From NCBI RefSeq assembly GCF_000213175.1, contig NW_009799099.1, positions 4,156,473 to 4,220,472 on the forward strand: 64,000 bases of DNA, given 5' to 3'. Below, in pieces: positions 49,069 to 60,000 of this stretch. Below the pieces are notes generated by a model. It was not told the DNA's origin and ran no database searches. It saw nothing but the letters and a program-made list of their open reading frames with translations. The position numbers and the translations under genes were made by a program. The stretch is from Neurospora tetrasperma FGSC 2508. Taxonomy: Eukaryota > Ascomycota > Sordariomycetes > Sordariales > Sordariaceae. Position 1 is the stretch's first letter. Each line of letters begins with the position of its first letter.

Positions 49069-51060
49069 TCCATTCAGCAAAGCCCGTTCGATCGGTCACC
49101 TCTTTTGCCCTTTGGAGTTAGATGGCCCGTTCGTTGTTCCGCTTCGCTTCGCTTCGTTCGAACGCCTGCTTTACTTCCACTTCTTTTATTCTTTCGCTCT
49201 GCCGTGTCTCCGTCTCGGCAACGGTACTGCAATAACAACAAGCCACATCCATCTCTGATATGATATCCAGAGAGTGGAGAGGGGACATGGAAAAACGTCG
49301 GAGGAGATCCTCTTCTGTCAGTCCAACCCTCATCACTCTTGTTCCCAGGAAAATGGATGGATGGTCATGGCGACTCCGCACTCTTCGCTTCCATTCTTTC
49401 ACACAGTTCCGCCCGGCTGTGCCCTTGATTCCGTAGCGTTAAGGTTAGGTAAGGTAACTTTTAGGTGGAGTATGTCAGTTAGACCAGTCGGGGTAATTTG
49501 TCGTAAAGTGACCAATGTTTCTTTTTTTTCTTCTTTTCGATTTTGGCTCCCTTTGTTTCCTCATCGTTGTCTGCAAGCCCAACTATGGCCCACCACTTAT
49601 CATCATTTCTCAATGCCAGATGAGTCCAGCAAGATGGTAGCAAGCATCCCATATCTTGAGAGAGCGGGAGGTCAGGATGACGATGGACTAGAAGAACCAA
49701 CGTCTATGGTACATACTGCAGTATCTGTAGCATGTACAGTAAACCGGATGGGGCAGGTTACCAAAAGCTGTCGTTGTTGCTTCATGCTTGATGTTGCTGT
49801 CATGTCTGCTGCTGCGCCCTGTGCTCGAGAGGTCCCCTACCGAGGTCTTTTGGATGCAAGTTGCTTAGAAGGTACCTACCGGCTGGACCGTTGGATGGTC
49901 CGTTGATCGCCGGATGAATTTGGATGTCAGGCCGACCTCGACCACTGCTGAATGCAGAGTGGAGGACTCGCTAGTGACAGACAGATACAGTGACAGGGAA
50001 TCGAACTGAACGGTTACACACAACTGACCATCCATCCATCCCACCCATCTACATTCATCCACCCTGTAGAACCGTGACATGTACACCGGAACCTCTACTA
50101 TAGCACGCAGGGCAGCTCCTAGCGGCGATGATCCACGGGCGGCGGCTCTTTTGGTTTTCACCTTGTCCTTGTTGTTGATGTTATTGTTGATGATGCTCAT
50201 CGGCACCGCCGTCTACATTCCGCGGTACCGATACCTCATCAGCGCTCGCCCTTGTTCGTGCCAGGTGATTGTCCACGCAACGGGCACCTCATGCACCCCC
50301 ATCTCATTGCCTGCAGCAGCGAGTGGATTGCCCATTCTGGTCGCATTGTGGGCGGGTGTGCAGGGCAGGGCAGCGAGCAGCAGTCGGATGTGGGTACATT
50401 GTTGGGGGTTCAAGTTCTCTTCTTTCGGACGTACGTCTATCTCCTCCTCCTCTTTCTTGCTCAGACGGTGGACTCGCAGCCAATGACGGCACAGGTTTTC
50501 CACCTTGTTTTGGTGTTATGGCAGATGGGGGAGCAATCTATGTAGGTAGACTGCACGGAAAGAGCACTCGAGCAATGGAACTGGAAGGGCTTTTGCACTG
50601 GAGCACACAGTGGGAGGAGGAAGGAGTGTGGCAGCAACTTGACGTCCCCTCCACCAGTGACAGGGCCCCGACCCCGGCGTGTAAGCCAATGATCAGGCGG
50701 GCGGCTCTGCCCAACCCCAGAGAGAACCTGGAAGGGAACATGGAAGGTGCGCGGAAACTGCAGGGCCAAGTGCGCAAGTGATACCCAGCAGTCCCCCGTC
50801 ACGCCCGTCTGCACCCAAGCCCACCATGACCCAGTCCAAACTGGCGCTATTTAACACTTGGGCTTCCCCTCTCCTTTTCGACCTATCTCACTAAACTGTA
50901 CATCATCAACCCTCAGGTCTGATTCTCAGTCCTCCGCTATCATCCCGCCTCCCACATTCGCTTTTTAGCACCTCTAGGAAGTCCTCGTCGACTCCTGTCA
51001 TTCGCTTGTTTCATTTTTCTTGGTGGTTTGGAGAGACGGACAGATTTGGAAGGAAGGAAA

Positions 51061-51913
51061 CCCCCCCCCCCCCCCCNCNCNCNCNCNCNCACACACNNNN
51101 NNNNNNNNNNNNNNNNNNNNNNNNNNNNNNNNNNNNNNNNNNNNNNNNNNNNNNNNNNNNNNNNNNNNNNNNNNNNNNNNNNNNNNNNNNNNNNNNNNNN
51201 NNNNNNNNNNNNNNNNNNNNNNNNNNNNNNNNNNNNNNNNNNNNNNNNNNNNNNNNNNNNNNNNNNNNNNNNNNNNNNNNNNNNNNNNNNNNNNNNNNNN
51301 NNNNNNNNNNNNNNNNNNNNNNNNNNNNNNNNNNNNNNNNNNNNNNNNNNNNNNNNNNNNNNNNNNNNNNNNNNNNNNNNNNNNNNNNNNNNNNNNNNNN
51401 NNNNNNNNNNNNNNNNNNNNNNNNNNNNNNNNNNNNNNNNNNNNNNNNNNNNNNNNNNNNNNNNNNNNNNNNNNNNNNNNNNNNNNNNNNNNNNNNNNNN
51501 NNNNNNNNNNNNNNNNNNNNNNNNNNNNNNNNNNNNNNNNNNNNNNNNNNNNNNNNNNNNNNNNNNNNNNNNNNNNNNNNNNNNNNNNNNNNNNNNNNNN
51601 NNNNNNNNNNNNNNNNNNNNNNNNNNNNNNNNNNNNNNNNNNNNNNNNNNNNNNNNNNNNNNNNNNNNNNNNNNNNNNNNNNNNNNNNNNNNNNNNNNNN
51701 NNNNNNNNNNNNNNNNNNNNNNNNNNNNNNNNNNNNNNNNNNNNNNNNNNNNNNNNNNNNNNNNNNNNNNNNNNNNNNNNNNNNNNNNNNNNNNNNNNNN
51801 NNNNNNNNNNNNNNNNNNNNNNNNNNNNNNNNNNNNNNNNNNNNNNNNNNNNNNNNNNNNNNNNNNNNNNNNNNNNNNNNNNNNNNNNNNNNCCCCCCCC
51901 CCCCCCCCCCCCC
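51061..51913. other. Assembly gap bounded by poly(C)
   Basis: The gap of 796 N (51097-51892) is preceded by 16 C, an alternating N/C stretch and three CA units, and followed by 21 C. Sequence content is unknown; it falls within or close to the presumed promoter or leader of the Zn2Cys6 gene. The bordering C-runs suggest a low-complexity C/CA-rich tract that could not be assembled. Confidence 0.95.
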
Positions 51914-52595
51914 TCGCTACGCCTACTCAACTCAACCCTGCGAAACAACACTGAAGCCTCCACTCACCACTTGGAAAGACTTCAACAACTCTGTCTCACT
52001 AGCGCAACTCACTCGCTCCAGTACCACGCTCCGGCTTCAGCAACAACTCATCTGGAATCGAAGAAGAGCGCAGGAGATCCGTACCACAACACCCCCCATT
52101 CATCTGACTCTCGCTTAGCCAACCACCCTCGTTGGATTCCCACGCAAAACAGAAAGAAAAAGAGACAAGAATCTAAATCACCAAAACAGATGTTGCCATA
52201 ATCTCCTAAGACCTGCTCGCTTGCTTGAAACCTCGAATCAGCCACAAACCGACGCCTCCATTCGCTTTAGGTTTCCGGGTCTGTTTGGAAACACGCAACA
52301 AGCAAAACTTTTACAACACACGATCGCTACCACGGTGAAGGAAAGGAGGAGATTTGGATCTGGATTTTAGGGAAGATCTTGGACATTGAGGTTATCACGA
52401 CGACGCAACTGCGAACGACCTCGGCGCAAGCAACCGGTTACTCGGCAGGCAACACCGACTTGCTACTCCAGGTAGTCAACGCTCAAAGCACCTTGACTAT
52501 CGGCTTGTTCACTTTTGACAACTACTCCGAACTACGCTCGCTCTAGATTGACCCTTCAGGAAGGCAACGTTGCAGTCTCAGTACCCGTCTTCGGT

Positions 52596-52749
52596 GTAAG
52601 GCACAACCTACGCTTCCTGTCCTCGTATCAACCCATTACGTTCGCTACTTCGACGTCATCAGGGTCCATTGTGTCTCTGCTTCTTGTCAGTGTTTCGTTT
52701 GTCCGTGTGTTTTGCCATCTATAGAGATATATGCTAACCTTTCTATTAG
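52596..52749 (+). other. Probable 5'-leader intron of the Zn2Cys6 gene
   Basis: The 3' end is clear: CTAAC at 52734-52738, then a pyrimidine run and TAG at 52747-52749. The donor is less certain; GTAAGG at 52596 would give 154 bp. An in-frame TAA at 52761 shows that the coding frame cannot continue upstream of the ATG at 52788, so this intron lies in the untranslated leader. Confidence 0.5.
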
Positions 52750-52787
52750 ATCTTTCGCTTTAACTTTCCGACTGTCTTACTGTCACA

Positions 52788-54784
52788 ATGGCTGGTCCCG
52801 GCGGTGGTCCCCCTAGGCGCAGGTAAGCTACTTTGTGTACTCACTTCGGGTTCTCTTTACTGACATTTGTTCTAGTCACACCAAGTCCCGAAAGGGATGC
52901 GAGACATGGTAAGCTAACTCAACCCATGACAAGTTAGATGCAAAAGGTGCTTTCTAACAATCATACAGCAAGCGCCGCCACATTCGTTGTGACGAAAGTT
53001 TTCCCCAGTGCCGCAATTGCACCAAGCACAAGATCCGTTGTCCATATAATGACATTCCTGTCGCTGAGGACCGGTCTACTTCTCCTGACAAACCGGATCT
53101 TATGTGGACGCCCGAGATCGAGCTTGTAATCGAGCAATGGCAGCGAACTGGTCTTTTCCCGTTCCCGAACCTTAACATTTACCCGACTCCGGCCCCTCAG
53201 TATCTCAGCACAGACGAGTTGCGCCTGATCCACCATGTTGCCTCGATCAGCAATCAGATGATGGAAATTGATGCCAACGGCTTCACTTTGTGGACTCGGC
53301 AGATCCCGACGTAAGATTAACACTTGACACGTCAATAATGGCTTGGGCTGGGCGCTAACAGGTTTTCTAGAATCATCAAGATTGGTGCTACCCATAACTA
53401 TGTCTTGCATTCGCTGTTGGCCTTCTCTGCCATGCACATTGCGTACTTGACCGATTGTCCATTGGTCGGAAACATGGCTTACGAGCATCGGGGTATCGCC
53501 TTGAAGGGCCTCCAGGAAGCCATCGGGACCTTCTCGAAGGACACTTCTGACGCCATCCTTGCCGCATCTCTTGTTCTGTCGTGGCAAGCCACAGATTGGT
53601 AAGCAATATACTGCAGCCTTCCGGCTACACAGACAAGGAGGGGCTAACTCAGATTTCCATACAGGCGAAGCTGGACCCATCTCATGCAGGGAACCTCATC
53701 GGTACGTTTGACTGCGAGCGTGCGTGGTTACAAAGAGAGGCGGATGCTGACGTGGAAATAATAGGTCATTGAAGCCATGGACCCTTGGAAGCACGAGTCC
53801 CAGTTCGGTGATTTCATTGCCGAAAGCAGCACGTTTCCAACCGCTCCCCCGTCTCCTGCCCCGGATCACAAGCCCAGCCAGCCGCGCAAGGAAGACCTTG
53901 ACGCCTTTCAGAGGACTCTGCAGCAGCTCCAGAAGGTCGAGTCTCACCTCAAGCACAACAGGGAGGACACCAAGTCCGTTGCCCAGCTCATCAGCTTCCT
54001 GAAGGGTGCTCGCAAGGTTAGCCCTACCTTGTCGGTAGCCCAACAGTTTGAGCGTTTGAGACCCCTGCGTACGTGGTTGTTCTGGCTTCCCGTCATGTAC
54101 CTGCAACAGACCCATGGGTCGCCCAGTGCCTTGGTCATCATTGCTCACTATTACACCGTTGCTCTGGTAATGGAGCGCCTCTTCCCTGAGATCGGCGCCG
54201 CTTACTTTGGAAGTTTGACAATTGGCCCGGTTGAGGAGATTGCACGTCGCCTGCATTCCTTGAATATTTCTGGCCAACTCGCGGGTGATTTGGCAACCCC
54301 TCTTGCATTGATGAACTTCCCTATTGACACAGTCTCCGAATTCCGGTCTCGCATGGGGTGGAATCAACCGATCCGTACCCCGTCTTTCCCAGTGTTCGAT
54401 AACTTCTACGCAAGCGAAGGTTCACCAATGCCCTTGTCCGCGGCGTCGTCGTCCGAGTACCTGCCATACGGAGAGAGGCCGGCTTTCAGCTACAGTACCG
54501 AGAACTTGTCCGTCATCCCGGAATGCGGACCCAGCCCGGTCCAGATCACGGCACCTTTTGGCCAACCACAGTACCTGAGCATCCCGAGCCCATCCTATGG
54601 AGCATACAGTCCCACCACGAGCACCTTCGGTGACTATAACGACGCGGCTTCCGTCACCTACAGCGATCCGGACGAATATCCCTCGTATGACATGGGCTTC
54701 TCCGCTACTACACCCATGATGGGCGGTGCCAGCCCCTATGGTGTCGGGTTCGTCCATCCAATCCAATCCGTGTGGACGGTCTAG
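52788..54784 (+). CDS. Zn2Cys6 fungal-specific transcription factor
   Basis: Exons are 52788-52822, 52876-52908, 52969-53310, 53371-53598, 53665-53701 and 53765-54784, giving 564 residues; the five introns are 53-66 bp with GTAAGN/GTACGT donors. The binuclear cluster C-x2-C-x6-C-x6-C-x2-C-x6-C is complete (CETCKRRHIRC, CRNCTKHKIRC) and is assembled from exons 2 and 3, so the second Cys codon is itself split by an intron. A regulatory region follows: MWTPEIELVIEQWQRTG, LRLIHHVAS, VLHSLLAFSAMHIAYLT, HRGIALKGLQEAIG and LAASLVLSWQATDW. The C-terminus is S/P/Y-rich, typical of activation regions, ending QSVWTV. The layout is that of the PRO1/NosA/RosA and Upc2-like fungal regulators of development or sterol uptake; which of these is orthologous cannot be told by eye. 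It is a nuclear DNA-binding regulator. A 17.9-kb gene-free region lies upstream. Confidence 0.85.
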
Positions 54785-57033
54785 GATCTCTGATCGCCAC
54801 ACCGGCCGCTGTCCGGCTCCGAAGAGATGCAAAGGTTTAATTAACATGGCCATCAGGACTCCCACAATGCTAAGCTCAACGCCCACCTACCCGCCTCCGG
54901 ACGACTTTGCCGTACTTTGGCCCGGCCCCCCACACAGCCTCGCCCCTTCTCCGCTCCTGGGCCCTGGACAATACTCCACCAGGCTTCCGCTCCCCGAGTC
55001 GCCAACCCCATCGATGATGTTCACACCACCCTCGAGCCATGGCCACAGCATCTCGATATCTTCTATACCTTCGAATTACCTAGATGATGACAACGTAACG
55101 GACGAAAGGCATCAGCACATCACATCGAACTGAATCTGGCATTCGGTGTGCATCTCTTTTCAGCATTTTCTTTTTCGATACAGACGCGATTGCATACCAC
55201 GTTCCTTTCCAATCACACCTGCAGCATTTCAACGCATTATTATGCATCTTACACTCCTTTTACGACTGCAACGACGCTGCACTTAACAGCACACGACGCT
55301 CCTTAACGACACTTGTTTCAATAACGCATATACACTCCTTTATATACCCAACGGCTGGATCCCATGACGAACTATAGACACTCCTTTTTACGGATCGACG
55401 AATCGCATATATACCCAACTCGTAGACATTCCTTTTAACGACACTTGCATCTCGACGACATATTCGGCGAGCTTTACACACTCCTTACGGACATCACTGG
55501 ATGGTCATGATACCCAACTGCAAAGCGACTGTTGATAATGGTTTTTTGGTCCTCTCTGGACAGGGACTGGTAGTTTGTTTTGAGAGACAAGGCAGCACAT
55601 TGATGTGTCTGATCTTGGGCTCTCTGGAAAAAAAAGCGTGGCATTCTTGGTAATTGGTTCTTGAATCCTTAGCACCGTCAGCGGTGCTACAGGTTTGCAT
55701 TGGGCGGCGTTTGTTTTGCTTTGACATCCCTTGAGTGAGGTTGTTATTACACCTCGACTCGATCGATCATAATACTATTTTGTGGATATGAGAGGTTCTG
55801 GAAAGAGGGGGTGGAGGATGATATGATAGGCGACGGATGATGAGTTTCGCAGATGGAGAAGAAGAAATGTAGTATTTCGAAGTGAATGAAGCGAAAAGAA
55901 AGAGACAGGATCTGTCGTTGGTTTGGAATATTTCCTTGAGCGGTGTACAGGTGAGCTGAGCTGGTCCTTGTTAATGAATGTGCTGGGTGTTAATGTGGCC
56001 TTTAATTTTGATGGTGTCGATCGATTCAAGGTCGACTATATGTACTACCTCTAAGTAGACTATGTTGACATTTCTCTGGCTGGCGTTGCAAAAGAGACGG
56101 TGAGGACGACCAGGACAATATGGTTAAACAAGATCTCACAGGGTCTGTTGTTACCTAATCATAATCATCGTTGTATTACAATAGCTGAGTTGTTCCAAAA
56201 CTGGCCATTTGTTCTACCCTTAGCAATACCCTCGTATATAACGGAGAGAAGAGACACTTTCCTCAATCCGATGTAATGGACTCCATCTACACTGAACTTG
56301 AATGTACCTCTTGCCTCAGACCAGAAACTCTATTTAGTGTATAAGCCCGAATACCAAGCAGCAGCAGGATTTCTCGGGGGGTGAGAAAATCTGGTATCAC
56401 AATAATATGAACAGAGGAAAGACGAATGCTTCGCAGATGGAAATAGTAATTAACGAATAAGAAAACCCTCCCGGCGGCTCAGTTAGCTGAAACCATATAG
56501 TGAGGGAGGGGTATAGGTATAAGAATATGTATAGGGGGGTATAAGAAGCCGTGCAGGCTATAGAAACGTAAAGAAACATAAACAGACAAAACCCAACACA
56601 AATGCGTGAACTCACACGCCTGCAAGACACCAGTCAGTTGCACTTGATGTGTATGCCAACCCAACCAAAACTCCATCACAATCTGCGTCGCCAGCTGCAG
56701 TGCTGCACTGCACTACGCGGCGCCGGCAGAAGACATCGTCATCAACCTGACCAGCCTTTCCTCTGCTCTCTTCTCCCTCCGTCGCCTCCCTTCCGGACTT
56801 TCGTCCAGTTTCCTCTTCCACATTTCTTTCCTCCTTTCATCCCGCACCACCTGTGGCGATGGAATTGGCATGTAGCCAAGATACCTCTCGTTACCACTGC
56901 CGTTACTACTACTACTACTACACCCGCCGCCTCCACTTCCACTTCCACTACTGCTCTCCTCCATATCTTCTTCCAAGACGGGCTCCAGATTCAGATTCAG
57001 ATCCAGATTCAGGTTCGGGGGATGATGCATCGC
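54785..57033. other. Spacer between convergent Zn2Cys6 and GEF-like genes
   Basis: Both neighbours end here. A protein-like S/P-rich frame at 54858-55133 may be an alternative C-terminus of the Zn2Cys6 factor (see findings). A degenerate tandem repeat occupies 55250-55490. The remainder (55500-57033) has only short frames; TAT/ATA-rich simple sequence occurs near 56500-56550 and TACTAC repeats near 56905-56920. Confidence 0.5.
55250..55490. repeat. Degenerate tandem repeat with ACTCCTT core, about 47-nt period
   Basis: Six copies of a core A(C/T)TCCTT (one GCTCCTT) start near 55253, 55299, 55333, 55380, 55428 and 55480. Four spacings are 46-52 nt and one is 34. The copies share flanking words such as ACGACACTTG and TATATACCCAAC. 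It lies 3' of the Zn2Cys6 gene, likely within or just past its 3' untranslated region. Confidence 0.6.
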
Positions 57034-60000
57034 CTAGAGCAGCAACCCCTCCACCTCGCTCGTGACCATGCCAAAGACCCAGTTGGCCTGCTGCACGCTC
57101 TTGCATTGGAAGCACCACTTGGTCACCTTGCCAGCGACCCTTCCCGTGCGGGGTGCTAGACCGACGTTTCCTTCCTCGTCTCGCAGATTCTCCCAGACGC
57201 TGCACATGATGCCCTTTGTTCCCAGCATGCTGAAGGATTTAGATCCCAGCACGGCATCTAACAAAATGAGGGGCTTGTCAGAAACCTTCTTGGTGGCGTG
57301 TGTCACGATGATGCGTTTCTCTAGGCCGTGGTAGAGCGATAGCTCCTGGCGTACGCCCGGGGGAGGACGGCCAATGTGCAGGATGCAGTCGCCCTTGTCA
57401 GCCCAGCGGTTGTTCTGCACGTTCAAGTGGCAGCGGATTTCGAGCGGTTGGCCCGGAGTGAACGGCTTGGCCAGACCAATGCTCCAGCGGCTGGGGGACT
57501 GGCTGCCGGAGCCGGATGCGCTCCGCGGCGGAGTTGAGGAGTCATTGCCGCCGGTACCAGAGGAGTAGCCGCTTGAGTACAGGCTGCCGCTGCCGCCGCC
57601 GTGGGCACCACCGCTTCCGGCGATGGAGCCAGGGCGGGATTGCTTGTCGACGGTGGACTTGCCGATGTTGAACGACGTGTTCTCGCCGCCGAGTAAGCGG
57701 CGCAAGAAGCTTTTAGCCGAAACGCTGGTTGTCGCGCTGCTGTGCTGGCTGGGCGCGCGAGTGGATGCGCGATAACTGTTCTTGCGGCCAAAGATGCTCT
57801 TCCGACGGCTGGAGGTTTCAGTGCCGTCGGCGCTACCGGCGCCAGAATCGTTCTGTATTTGTTGCCCAAAAGAACGGACACGTGCCTCCTCGGCAAGCTG
57901 AATGTACCTAGCATTGTTCAGCCGGCTTTGGTGCACCGCCTCGTAAAGGGCCTTCGCTTCATCCTGGCTCGCGGCGCGGAAGCGGAACATGCCGCTATCG
58001 ATGCTGCTCAGGCGAGACTCGGGAGATACGCGGCTGCGGACCTCGAGGTCAAGCGCCGTACTACGGCGAATCATGACCACTGGGGTGAGGATGAGGCAGA
58101 TAAGAGGGACAATGCCTCCAGCCTCTCTGTTCGCCATATCGACCTCGGACGTGCCAGAGGTCTGCAGAGGGTACGCCTGTTTGTTCCCTGGGGTTTCCTG
58201 GAGCATGTGTACCTCCATACTTCCGGGGAAGACCAGGATGCGCGAGGGTTCAGTGTTGATCTCCCTCCAGATACCCTTTCTGTTGGACCAGTACGAGACT
58301 GATGCAACAAACCGCTGCACAGTCCTCTCTTGCGGGGTCTGCTGCCCTGGCTGAGGTGCTCCAACCTGAGAAGCTGATTGTGATGGCGCTATGGTGTTTT
58401 CTGAGACAACGGATTCTTCAACGATCTGGGGCAAGGGTTGCTTGAGGCTATAACCCGGGATCGTATCCGGAACATCATCTTCGTCCAACTCGTCACTGGA
58501 GGATGATGACGACTCCGAGTCACTGCGGGCGGATTCTTCAGTCTCAGAGTCAATGTCAGATGGGTGATATTCGTGCTTGAGAGGAGAGGATGTGCGCCTC
58601 TTCACCCGGGTCGTAGGACCAAGCTCCACCGGAGGTTGAACGGCAGCTGAACCCTTGATGTTGAGGGGCCGAGGAATAGGCACAGATTCGATTCCGTAGG
58701 CTGGGGTAATTGGCTGAGATCTGAAGATATCCACAGATTCGCTGTACGGAATGTGTTTGTTGGGAGCCGGGTAGGAGGTGACCGGAGCGCTGGCTTGTCG
58801 CTTGTGGTATCGGCTAGGCGTCCTGACTTCATCATCATACGAGCCAATAACGCTAGGTTCACCAATCGGGACGTCGAGGTCGTCCGCTTTTGGTGAGCTG
58901 ACGTGAATAAGGCTCATGCTCATCGGCGGCTTAGGTCGTGAGAGGGGAGGCATGGGGTCGCTACCCAAAATCCCCAGCCAGTCCGTAATCTGGACCTCTT
59001 CGGTAGTGGACAGCTTGATCAGCTCATACCACTCGTCGCCGTTATGTCTACCGCGGATCATGACAATCATGCTCCTGGGACTCTCGCCTTTTCTTGCCGA
59101 GATGTACTGCCTTGGAACAGGTGGGAAAAGCAGCCACGGCTTAGCCTTGTTGCTGATGTCACGGATGAGGATATCCCCCATGTCAGAAGGCACGTTGACC
59201 CTGTCTCTGTGCATGAGTTCGATTTGGCACTCAAGTCGTTGGCCGCTCGAGTGTTCAAGGTCCATTTCAAACGAGTCTTTAGCTGCCACTTGCCTGCTCG
59301 GATCGATCCGAACGTTGTCCAGTGGTCGTAGGTTGCGAAGGTCTCTGGCGCGTGTTGTGTCGGTGTTGTTGGCGTCCTCATCGGTTATGCGAGCGAACTC
59401 CTCACGATGCCGTGTTCGAGCCTTCTCCTGGAGGTTGCCGTACAATTTGAGCAAGTCCTCAGTTTCCGGAGTCTTGATCACCATAACAGCCGCCTACATA
59501 CACACCGCTCATGTTAGTGACAGTTCACGCCAAGCTAGCGGTGACAATGGTAGTGCAGGTGGAACTCACTCGGAGAAACTTGTACATCCACTTTATTCGG
59601 ATCAGGGGCCGCTTCAACAAGTACGCAACATCCACCCGCTCACCGTTGTAGCTGAGCACATCACCATCCTCATTGCGAGGTAGCGCATTCAGGAGGGAGT
59701 CATTCTCGTCGATCTTCCCGCTCGGCGGTGCGAGGTTGACAATGAGATCCTGGAATCCCAATCGCCATACGTCAAGGTAGTTGTTATAAACCGGCGAGAC
59801 GGCTTCGAGCCATTCAAGAAGCCTCCGAATATCATGCAGGGGCGCGCGCTTGTGGTAAGTCCACAACTTCTCGAGAGCGACACCCATATTCACCACAGCC
59901 TTGGCCATGCTGTCTGTTTTGCGATCGGCATCGTCCACATTGTCTCCATGGACAAACTCGTTCAAGAGCACGGGGACGACACCGTCGACCAAGGTCTTGA

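Larger units (their letters stand above)
34886..52787. other. 17.9-kb region without recognisable genes
   Basis: Reading both strands I find no conserved domain, no run of spliced coding exons and no transposon proteins over this whole interval. The longest open frames (43708-44448 +, 41461-42132 -, 49274-49906 +) cross simple sequence or have no family resemblance. Base composition is balanced, not the AT-rich state expected of RIP-mutated repeats. Many short homopolymer and microsatellite tracts and an assembly gap occur. The right end from about 51.9 kb is probably the transcript leader of the Zn2Cys6 factor. Lineage-specific genes or long non-coding RNAs cannot be excluded. Confidence 0.6.

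Noticed and set aside
34886-52787. RIP-decayed transposon block as explanation of the gene desert
   Set aside because: Base composition is balanced and not TA-rich, and no paired repeats, terminal repeats or transposon protein remains were seen by eye.
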